The notes under the pieces: generated by a model
What the model was told of the DNA's origin: nothing
The model's database searches: none
Seen by the model: the letters and a program-made list of their open reading frames with translations, nothing else
Program-made: the position numbers and the translations under genes
Origin: Pegea sp. RAD2-039
Lineage: Eukaryota; Chordata; Thaliacea; Salpida; Salpidae
NCBI GenBank assembly: GCA_034620365.1
Contig: JAQGEQ010000350.1
Coordinates: 248,001 to 312,000 of the forward strand
DNA length: 64,000 bases
Reading direction: 5' to 3'
Part shown: in pieces, positions 54,667-64,000 of the stretch
Layout of the letters: every line of letters begins with the position of its first letter
How positions within the stretch are numbered: the first letter of the stretch is position 1

Positions 54667-55105
54667 ATGAGTTTGAGTCCGAAACGGATGGGAATGGTGA
54701 TCTATCTACGCGATGAAAAGCGCGAAGAATACGAGCGGCTTCACAGCGAAGTTTGGCCGGAAGTAAAGCGTCGTCTTACCGCCAGCAACATGAGAAATTT
54801 CTCGATCTATTACTGCAAGCAGCTTGGAGTGCTGTTTGCTCACCTTGAATATATTGGAGATGATCTGAACGCTGACATGAAAGCAGTTGGGGATGACCCT
54901 GTCACTCGTCAGTGGTGGAAAGTATGTCTCTAAATTCATCAGCTCCGTTTCGATTTATGCAAATTTTTTGCAGTGTTGTGAACCTTGTCAACGTCCACTT
55001 AGTTGGGAAGGTCCACCTCCTTCTGAAGGTGGGCAAGGGGACTGGTGGACACCTCTCCGTGAAGTTTGGCATGATGGTCACTACCCAACTTCATTTAAAG
55101 ACTAA
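54667..55105 (+). CDS. L-rhamnose mutarotase family protein (RhaM / DUF718), two exons
   Basis: Join 54667-54921 and 54974-55105, giving 128 residues. Bacterial RhaM interconverts the alpha and beta anomers of L-rhamnose. Visible family features: EEYERLHSEVWPEVKRRL (compare the YxxRHxxIWPEL block with its conserved His), the hydrophobic IYY strand, LFAHLEYI, and the DDPVTRQWWK block. The C terminus (PLREVWHDG) is also typical. A phase-0 intron of 52 bp interrupts the frame after RQWWK, so this is a true nuclear gene rather than bacterial contamination. AATAAA at 55242 supplies the likely polyadenylation signal. Substrate in this animal is unknown. The start is the first ATG after the acceptor-like site; MSLSPKRMGMVIYL leads straight into the first strand. 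Confidence 0.88.
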
Positions 55106-57574
55106 TCTCTTTTCATTTATCAAATTTCATTTTCTTTTGTTGATCTTTAAAGTAACGTCTCCTGATTTTTCTTGAACTTTGATTGTTTGATCGCTTATTT
55201 AATCTTTTCTCAACTAATTTTACATTTTTCTTATTATTTATAATAAAAAAACAACAAAAACAAATCTTATCTCAATCATAAGATGAATTCACTTTTATTT
55301 GCTTCAATTAATCGAATTTCTCAACAAAAATATTTTATTTAATATTTGTTGATCTGTTTGTGCTGAGAAGCTACATTTGCTTATTCTGATAATTTTGTAA
55401 ATTATTTAATTGAATCTTTTTAGAATAAAATTTTTATTCTGATGATCTTATTGTGCTAAATCTTATTACATGAATATAGTTGTTGTTTCCACATCATTAG
55501 ATTGATTTGTGAAAACTTCTAAAGCAAAATGTTTTTTGTTAGAATGCTTTTAAATTTACTTCCTAAAACTTTTGAAATTAGTTTAAAAACCCAAATTTCG
55601 ACAGGGATTTTAAAACAGCTCTTACAAGAAAGACAGATTTGATCTTAAGTAAAGTACACTTGGTGCAGATCTCTCAATATTAACTAAAACAACTTTTTAT
55701 AAAAGCTGATAATTTTCTTGTAAAAAATTAAGATAGATAAAAAGGCAAATAAAATATGTTGTTAGTTGATAATAGCTAGCATTCAGCTAATGTCAAGTAA
55801 TATTGTGAAGCAAATATTTGATTTGTGAAACTAAATTTGATTATTGGGATTTCTCCAACTCTAGACTTGATAATAAATAATCTAGAGATTTTTGTTTATT
55901 TCAGTTAATTTAAGAAGCTGGTTTTAGAATTGTCTATTTTTATATTTCATATTGTACCATTTCTGCGGTAAGAGAATGGTTGTATTTTTCTGTATCTATA
56001 TAAGTTTGTTCAAGCAAGTTAGCATTGAAACTGCATCAACTTATAAGTTTCGGTTCAGCTGTTGAAATAGAAAATAGCAATTTTTACTCACATGCAAAAG
56101 ATGTAGAAAGCTGAATTATCGAAATAAGACAAAAGTTGTTACAAAATGAAAGCGAAAATCTTTAGTTTTCGCCAATTTCTGTACAAGCTGTTTTTAAATA
56201 ACCAACTAAACGTAATACCAACTTCAAAATGTTGTTTTATCAATCAGAACTTCTCTATAAATCTTTTGAGTTTTTAACAGTTTGAAAGCTACCCATTTAA
56301 AGATAAGACATTAAATAAAACAACAAATTTTGAAACATTCATTGGCCCTTTAAGACATATCACACTTTTTGTAAAAATTCTTTGCCAATAATAACAAGAA
56401 AAAACTTGTCTTACAGCCAAGGGTCGTGTCTGGTCGTCAAAATTGGCTGATAATAAGACACACGACTAAGCGTAGCAAAAAGCTCATTCCAATGATAACA
56501 GGTTAGCTCATAAGAAAAGAAACTATTGAGTCATGATAATGATGATTTTCAGGAATAATTTCGCCTTTTTACAATAAAATATCGAATTCAGAGCTTTGAT
56601 GGTCTGTATATAATTTTCTTTCGACTAAATTTTCTTGTAACTATATTTCAATATTTTGTAGGTAGTAGTATTTTTGATAGTATGTTATCATCAGTAATTC
56701 AATCGTTTTGGACTAATTAAAGTAAAAAATCATTATTCTAAACGTCAGGTACTTAACTAATTTATATGCGAGCTCAAATATATATTATTAGTATCAATTT
56801 ATTTGCTGTATCACTAGTTTCAAAGTATTCTGTAAAATGATGAGCGGTCTTCACAGTGTTTACCAAAATTTATTGACTTTGTTTTAGTCTATAATTACTA
56901 AAGTAGTAGTTGATTGATAGTTATTAGATATTTGTTTTTAAATTTAGTAAAATGAACTTATTAGCAATCGACATCTTTTATGATTATATTCACTTGATTT
57001 ATTTCTGTATACGAATTCAAATTAATCAAAACAAGGCAAGTTTTAAGATGTTCAGTAAATCTGATTTCCTTAAACAGTCAATACTAGTTTACTCAAGTTT
57101 AATTTGAGTAGTAGTAAGAGATCTTGGCCAGCTGCTATTATAAACATCGACAGAAACTGTCACTTGCAAGACCTTTAACGACAATTCGTAAAACTGCCGT
57201 CTCTGCGTCTGATAATGACGTGATGATGGCTTCCTTCAACGTCATAGTTTCCTGACTGAAATTGAAAAAAGTAAATCATTTTTGACAGTCAGTTTTATTG
57301 CTAGCGTCAGTTCGGATTAAGCTGTATCGAGAAAAAGAAGTGATGCAGTTGACTTTAAATTATTTACTAAGAACGATAAGAAACATTAGTTTAGAAGAAG
57401 ATAGTAGGATTAGCTCTTTATTGTGTTCAGATTAGTTTGAATTATTTTGAAAAAAAAAAGTAAAAAATAAACTATTTTGAAAATTAACATACTATAAACT
57501 TTCTAATTTAATTTTTTTTTCTAATTAAATTTAATAGCAAATTTATATTTTTCAGAGTTGTAAACTAAAGTAAT
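55106..57574. other. Intergenic region with one repeat copy and one GC-richer patch
   Basis: AT-rich apart from two spots. A degenerate copy of the 113-bp family lies at 56370-56440 (GTAAAAATTCTTTGCCAATA, ACTTGTCTTACAG, GTGTCTGGTCGTC). At 57120-57265 a patch of clearly higher GC has short open frames on both strands and an acceptor-like TTTCAATTTCAG on the minus strand; see finding. TTCAG at 57555 is an acceptor-like site just before the next gene. Confidence 0.5.
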
Positions 57575-57754
57575 ATGAACACTATAGTGTTTGGAGCTTG
57601 TCTATCAATAGTTTTGATTGCGGTTATTTTGTTACTATGGGGCGTATCAGCCTTATGCTTTCATTCACCAAATGATAAAAAAACTGATGAAGATATGGAT
57701 GCTAAAAAGAACACATTTAATATTGAGAACGATCAGAATTTATCAGCCGAGTGA
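57575..57754 (+). CDS. Small single-pass membrane protein, 59 residues
   Basis: ATG at 57575 opens MNTIVFGACLSIVLIAVILL then LWGVSALCFH, a clear hydrophobic segment of about 25 residues. A short polar, Asp/Lys/Asn-rich tail follows, ending ENDQNLSAE-stop. There is no intron inside the frame. A splice-acceptor-like TATTTTTCAG ends about 20 bp before the ATG, so the mRNA may have a 5'-UTR exon or be trans-spliced. The segment could be a signal anchor (short N terminus outside, acidic tail in the cytosol) or an uncleaved signal peptide. I do not recognise the family; it resembles SMIM-type microproteins in size and layout only. Confidence 0.5.
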   Translation: MNTIVFGACLSIVLIAVILLLWGVSALCFHSPNDKKTDEDMDAKKNTFNIENDQNLSAE

Positions 57755-60700
57755 AGAAAACATCTCTTTCATTGACGACTAATTAAATGAAGTTCTTTTT
57801 GTTTTAATTTTGTTAAATTTGTTTTTCGGTGTTTTTGTGAAAATTTGTTCAACTAACTTTGAAAAAAGGTTTTACAATTTATAAACATTGAACATTTTTA
57901 TCTGTAAACTCTTCTATCTTCATATAAACTGATTCCAAAAAATCTATTACAAAAGGTTAAAAACTTATCTTTTTCTGACATACTTATTTGGTTCAACCAT
58001 TTACTAGCTTCTGGCTTTCGTGAACTAAAATAATTCAGCTATTTTATTTTGTTTAAACTTTCTGGTTATAGAAAAAATAGTTGTTATAAAAAACAATATA
58101 ATCATATCAAATTAAATTCAAAACATTTTTCAAATGGTTTTCAAGCCTTGTTTTTTTTTTTATTTCAGTGTTCTTGCCTTATGTATAAATAAATTTTGAA
58201 ATTACTAGTTGGTTAGATATTTTTTAATTAACTATATTCATGAAAACTTTATTTTCACCAACTTTTAAGTTTTGGTTAACAATTAAAATAAAAGTTCACT
58301 TGGAAAAATTTATTTCAAAAAAAGTAAAGATTCTGTTTTTTCGTCATAATCAATATTTAAATATTAATATTTAGCAAACCATTAGTTTAATTACATTGTT
58401 TAAATATCTTTTTAAAGCTTAAAAGTTTTTTGAAAGCATAAAGGTGTAAAGCAAAAAAAAGTTAAATTATTGAAGTTTTACTTAAACAAAAGTTACTAGA
58501 CTCAGAAAAAAAAAGTTAATTTCTTAAATTGAACTTTCTTAGAAAGTATAAAAAAATTTTTATCAAGTATATCGTTTGACGTCATTATATGCCCAATATA
58601 GCTCATAAAAATAAATATCAGAAATAAGTTTCTAGAAACAAAACATTGATTTTTAAGTTGCATAAAGTTATTGAAGATCTTCAAGATTTGTTTAATAAGT
58701 CTAAATTTAAAGAATCAAAGATGGATGTAAATTCCTAAAATTTGCAATTTCTACATATACAGCTTGATTTGTTGAAAAATAACTCTACTTTTATTTCAAA
58801 CTAATAAGCAAATTTAGTTTCACTATTTTATTCTTAAGTAATATGAAGTACCCATACTAAAAAAGCATTTCTCCTTTTTAAAAGAAATATTGCTTTTCAA
58901 TACCTAATCAATTAAATCTATAAACACACTTTCCCATCATAACACGACTAGATCAAATCATAAAGGTCAACTGCTTAAAGGCTATGTAGTATTTTGAGAA
59001 AAGTTTACTTTACCATAAGTTTGGTGTATTGCGCTTAGTTGCATATCTCATTGGTTGACCGATAGGTTTTTACATATCACTGTGCTGAATAAACCGAGTA
59101 AGGTTTTGAAGAAAATTATTGGTAGTTTATACAAGATTTGCAGTATATTAGATAACATTGCAGATAAAGGTTTTATGCTGCAAAACGAGTTCATCTAATA
59201 TATTTTTATCTTATACAAAAGGACAATTCAATTGACAAAATTTAATAAAAAACTTTGCAACATAAATTCAACATTTATTTTAATGATAAGTTTTTAATAT
59301 GGGTTACTATTATTAAAGCTATAAATATCTGTATTTTTAAAAATTCATAATAAATAAGAAACACAGAAAGTTAAACGTTGGGTACATGTTTATAAAAACT
59401 TAATGAAATTATCTGATTAACAACAAATTTAGAGTTTTGCATTAGATGGTTAATTTGTTCTACAGTCAATGTAAAAACTTGATAAAATTAAATTCAGAAT
59501 AAGCAGGGTTTTTTTAAGATTATTGAATTTGGCAAATTTAGACAAATTTTTTGTTTGAAATTGGTGATACGTAGACACCGTAAAGTAGATTGAATGAATC
59601 GATTATTTTATAGCATTAATTGACATTAGATGAAGGGGTTGGAGACTTTCTCCAACAGATATACTCGCCGTACGTAGTTCTTCAAACAGTCAAAAGAACC
59701 TAATTCTTTTCTAGAGATTTTTGAAAAATAAATCTTTCAGTATAATCAAAATTTCAAATAATGTTCAGCTTTTATAAATTTTGGTTGGATCAACAAAAAT
59801 TAATAGTAATTATTTATTTAGATAAGAAATTTTACAACTGAAACGCACAACAATAAATAAGATCATTTATCGCACTATAATTTTGTTTATTATTATCAAA
59901 GTTCGATGAAAACTTTCTACCACACTAAGCTTTATTAAAAAATATTGATTCTTATTTTAAAGTTTTTCACTAACTTTAATTTATTTATCCATAAATATGT
60001 CGACATTTCACAGAATAGAATAACTAATTAAGCTAATTAAAACAATTTTGGGTAATCTCAATAAAATTACTTAAATGTTGTTATACTACAACAAACTAAA
60101 ACATTTTGTGATCATATTTATTTATTTACCTATTTAATTATTTTATTAAATGCAAAGAAGGGTGCCTGAAGAAAGCACCTCCCGCTAACACCCATTCTCA
60201 CAAATAATAATTAATATTATCTACGCATAAGGGCAATTTTTCGTATTTGATCGAGAAAATTCGATTGAGATAGAATACAATAATCAAAATAATTTGGCCG
60301 TTAAATTAAAAGTTAAAATAAAAGGCACATAATCTAATATGATAACTGTCTGGCATCTTAATCACAAACATGTAAATGAATCACTTTTTACTATTATATA
60401 TTTTATAAAAACAAAGCCACAACTGTCTTGAGACTATACTAGTGTAATTTGGATATATAAAAAGTCGTTAAATATTAAAATTGATACCCAAAGACTGACT
60501 AGAAAATACAATGTGCTCTGTAGAATGATTTGTCATGAGAAACTAGAACTGACTTTGAAGAGCGTAGATCCTATCATAAAAGTAGTTTTGCAGATAGATT
60601 AATTATTAAATCTTAATCACTACATTTTCTTTTAAACATCGTTTACAACTAATATAAGATCGGTATATGCGATAAGTTTATTTGTGGCTTATTTTTGTTA

Positions 60701-61986
60701 GCTAGGAATAATTTTCAAGAAAATTTCAAAGTATTTTTATACAGTTGCATGAGAACAGAAATTAGTTTTCATTTATTCTGATCACGTCTAAGTAGATACT
60801 AAAAGACATTTTAGAGTGCATCGTGTTATAACTCTAGCCAGTCAAGTACTTTCAGTGTCAAAACAAGATAATTCATAATTAAGATAAACACCTTAAAATC
60901 TTTAAAGTTTAAATTTTGGCGGTTATCAAGCTATCATATATTTAATTTTGTAGTAAAATTGTTCCTGGTGAGTTTTTTAAGTTCAAAAATATGTTTAAAC
61001 AAGCTATAACAGCAAAATATTTAGAAATTCAGATAATTTATTTTTAGTCTGATAAATAGTTTGCAATCTTATTTTGGAAGCTAATTTGTTAATTATTCCT
61101 TTTTTTTTATACATAAATCATTAAACTTAAATTTATCGTGAATTTCTTTAGGAGTAAAGCCTTATTTAATCTAATAATGTTTTTGTAAATTTTGTTTACT
61201 TCAAATATCATATTATTAAATTTCGGAAATACTTATTTTCTTAAGCAAAATTTATTAAATTATTTGTCTGTAAATTAGATAAACGATACAGCAGATTATT
61301 AAAAACTTTTTATATGAATGCTGGTATCAATAAAAAGACACTCCACACATGATAAAATGCTAAAAATGAAAGATTTCTTTTATTTTGAACGCTTGTATCT
61401 TATTATTTGTAAATCATATTAATTGTTTTTACATAGTTTTTTTTATTAATTAATTTTATTAAGTTTGCTAAAAGTGAATAAGCTGGAAGAGATGGTTTAA
61501 CTATTGACTTTATAATAAACAAGCTTCTATATTTGGATTTTAGCGAATAATTAAAATGTTTTATACAAGTATATTATTAATTAACTTTGATCATTAAAAA
61601 CAGTTTGAAGATATGTTGTTGTTTTTGTTTGGTTATGAATTTTATAAATTCCATAAAACTAGCTTAAATCTTCAAATTTGAAATCAAGTTGTATGCCTTT
61701 TTATAGATGAGTATTTTTTATTGTAATTTTTTACTCCTACTTAGCTTTTAAAAATAATTGAGAAGAGGCAATATAGCCACTTTTTTCAAAACAAAATCAA
61801 ATTTGATCCAAAATAAACTCATACTATAAAAAAACTAATTTGACAGAAATTATGTTAACCCTAAGCCAGTTAAGATATTGGCCATGTATAGGAAATTTTT
61901 AATTGCAGATATAAATTTAAAAATAAGTTATTGATATGCTGTGATTTGATAGTGAAACAATTTATTTGTATGTTTAAGCTAACACG
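57755..61986. other. AT-rich intergenic DNA
   Basis: Four kilobases without a convincing exon. The only recognisable item is the LINE 3' tail at 60115-60208. Confidence 0.6.
60115..60208 (-). mobile_element. LINE 3' tail, second copy
   Basis: On the minus strand it reads GTGAGAATGGGTGTTAGC, then AGGCACCCTTCTTTGCA, then a TAAA-type tail. It matches the untranslated end of the element at 34581-35095 in order and spacing. Only the terminal 90 bp or so is present, as expected of a 5'-truncated insertion. Confidence 0.65.
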
Positions 61987-64000
61987 ATGTCACTAATAGA
62001 AAAGCTATCCGCTGAAAAATTTCAAGAATTTCTACAAAATTTTCAGAATAAAAAGAAAGGTAAACAATTTAAGCTTTTCTGCTAAAATCGTTCATAAATT
62101 ACTCTATTTAAGTTGTAATTGTTATTTTTTAAGAATATATATGTAGCATGCTTAGTATATTTCTTTCTAATCTGCAGGTGTTGATGATGCATCTTTTGAC
62201 ATTAAAGATATTTGTCGTTTATCTGAAGATAAAGATTGGGCATTTTGCTTTATCCAATATAAAAAATTTGATTTGTCTTTAGCTGCTAACGCTGCTCTGC
62301 AGTGTTTACAATGGAGAAAAACTAATGGAATTAGAAGTAAGTTTTGGTGAAACAACCAATATTATCAATTTTACTAAAATATAAGTCTCAACTATCTTTT
62401 TTAAAAATTAAAACTTTTAGTATAATTATTATTTATTAAGTCGCTGAAACAGATATCATCTTTGTAACCCAATTCACGTTTATTATATATTCTTTCTTTT
62501 TCTGACTAAGATAAATTTAAAGTTATAGCAAAACATTTTTTCGGTTTTCATTCTTTTATAGATCTAAATCCCAACACTGTCAATCAAGAATTATTAGCAA
62601 GTGGTGCAATGTATGTTAAAGGAAAAGATTTCGATGGTTGCAGAATCTGTAAGTAAAGTGTTTTTATTTTATTACATAAAATAAATTCTTATATTTATTT
62701 GAAAATATTCAAATATCTGGCAGACTTATTATGAGCTTGTCAGAAGCTTTTTATATTTTTGATATCTATAAATTTATAATATTTTAAGAAGATATTTATA
62801 AACTGAATATTAGCAAGTAAAATAGTGATAGCAAGCTAAATATTTTTGTGGGCTGAAAAATACTGAATTATATCTATGACATAAGTTTATGATTATTTAT
62901 ATTTTCATTACTACAATGTTCCTTGGTACAATGTTTGACTTTCTTTACTTTCATGTTTTTGCTTTTTATTTCTGATATAAATATTTTATAAATAATCCCT
63001 TCATCGTTTCTCACTGAATTTTATTCTAACAGAACCAATAATATCATCAACTATTTGATTTGAAAGATTATTTTCTTCAACGAGTCTACTTCTGCTGCGC
63101 AATTTTTATTTATTTTATCTACTAAGCTCTTAGTTTAATTTGATAAAAGACTGGATGAGGTTATTTTGGTACTTCGGTCAAAGTGCAAACTGTTTTTTTA
63201 ATATTAATTCTAAGCAAACGACTTAATAATTATATTACTCATTTTATGATTGAGTCGCTATTATTAGATGTAATTTTCAAGCATCTATACAATTTCTTTG
63301 TTCAACAAAAGATAAAACATTGTATTTTCATCAGTGTATATGCATGTAAGAAAAATGTCAACCAAAAAAAGTAGTGAATTTAAGCAAATATTTCTGATGT
63401 GGTTGGAAATGCTTCAATCTAACGAAGCACAAAAGCAAGTAACACTTATAATGGATGTGAAATCAGCTGGTATTAGCAACGTCAATGTCTCAAGCATACG
63501 ATTTATTATGGATTGCTTAGAAATGTATTTCCCTTCTATTCTGAGTAAGTAATTTCAGTTTTCAACTTTTTTTTATTTATTTTAAAACTTTTACTGTGCT
63601 TAAATTTGCTTCTGTTCATTGTATTAAAATTTATATTATTCATCAGATAAGATTGTGATTGTTGACTTTTCGTGGATTTTCAATTGTGAGTTTTTAACAA
63701 AATATACGATATAATTTGTGTTTGTAAAACATCATTCAAAGTTATTTATTTAATAAATTGTGGAGTGCTTAAAACAGTAACTATTTTTTACTTTTTAGTT
63801 TGAAAGATATTGTGATCTATATTTAAAGATAAAAATATATTCAAATTTAAAAAATGAAAAATAATTTAGAAAAAAACTTTATTTAGCTCTATGGAAACTA
63901 GTAAACCAGTGGTTGACTGACGAAAAAAGAAAAAGAATAATCTTTAAGACTGCTAACGAGTTAACTTCCTTAATAGACAGGAAGCAGTTAGTTCAAATTC
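61987..64000 (+). CDS. MOSPD2: MOSPD2-like CRAL-TRIO domain protein, 5' part (runs off window)
   Basis: Exons 61987-62059, 62178-62336, 62562-62648, 63335-63544, 63647-63685 and 63887 to beyond 64000, all phase-consistent. The protein starts MSLIEKLSAEKFQEFLQNF. It has a CRAL-TRIO N-lobe block (DKDWAFCFIQYKKFDLSLAA, then LQCLQWRKTNGI) followed by the lipid-binding fold (GAMYVKGKDFDGCRIL, YFPSILNKIVIVDFSWIFN). MOSPD2 is an ER membrane protein whose C-terminal MSP domain binds FFAT motifs at membrane contact sites. That domain would lie beyond the window, so another CRAL-TRIO protein is possible. The ATG chosen is the first in frame and follows TTTAAG. Confidence 0.7.

Overview
The window is nuclear DNA of an invertebrate animal. 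The evidence is GT-AG spliced genes with many short introns, strongly AT-rich introns and intergenic DNA, SINE and LINE remnants, and clear animal orthologues (neuropathy target esterase, EIPR1, phosphatidylserine synthase 1, MOSPD2). The compact genes and some possible trans-splice acceptors would fit a tunicate, but I see nothing that fixes the phylum.

Layout. 1-17190 (minus): most of a very large secreted gel-forming-mucin-like gene, transcribed right to left, whose 3' end lies beyond base 1. It has a signal peptide, Gln/Ser-rich repeats, EGF modules, a fibronectin type II module, a chitin-binding module, four von Willebrand D assemblies, a Thr/Pro spacer, many VWC-like modules and a 29-copy, 90-bp Thr/Ser/Pro array. 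One intron carries a tRNA-derived SINE. 17191-21676 is intergenic. 21677-22364 (plus): a small acidic, probably helical, gene. 22850-32034 (minus): the PNPLA6/7 (NTE) phospholipase, with two interchangeable copies of the exon carrying the catalytic Asp, separated by a 22-bp minisatellite. 32035-35694: intergenic, with a decayed LINE. 35695-37303 (minus): EIPR1. 39214-42353 (plus): an NFATC2IP-like SUMO-fold protein. 42354-47081: gene desert. 47082-54409 (plus): PTDSS1, whose introns hold three near-identical copies of a predicted H/ACA snoRNA and a 113-bp tandem array belonging to a dispersed family. 54667-55105 (plus): a bacterial-type L-rhamnose mutarotase homologue, 257 bp after PTDSS1 with a splice-acceptor-like site between them. 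57575-57754 (plus): a 59-residue single-pass membrane protein. 61987-64000 (plus): 5' part of a MOSPD2-like CRAL-TRIO gene that runs off the window.

The genes do not form one pathway. PNPLA6/7, PTDSS1 and MOSPD2 all act on ER membrane lipids, but nothing here shows this is more than coincidence. The strongest leads are the duplicated catalytic exon of NTE, the intronic snoRNA triplet, the PTDSS1-mutarotase pair as a possible operon, and the mucin array with its single-base frame break. Exon boundaries were read by eye from GT/AG sites, phase continuity and family similarity; no alignment or database search was run.
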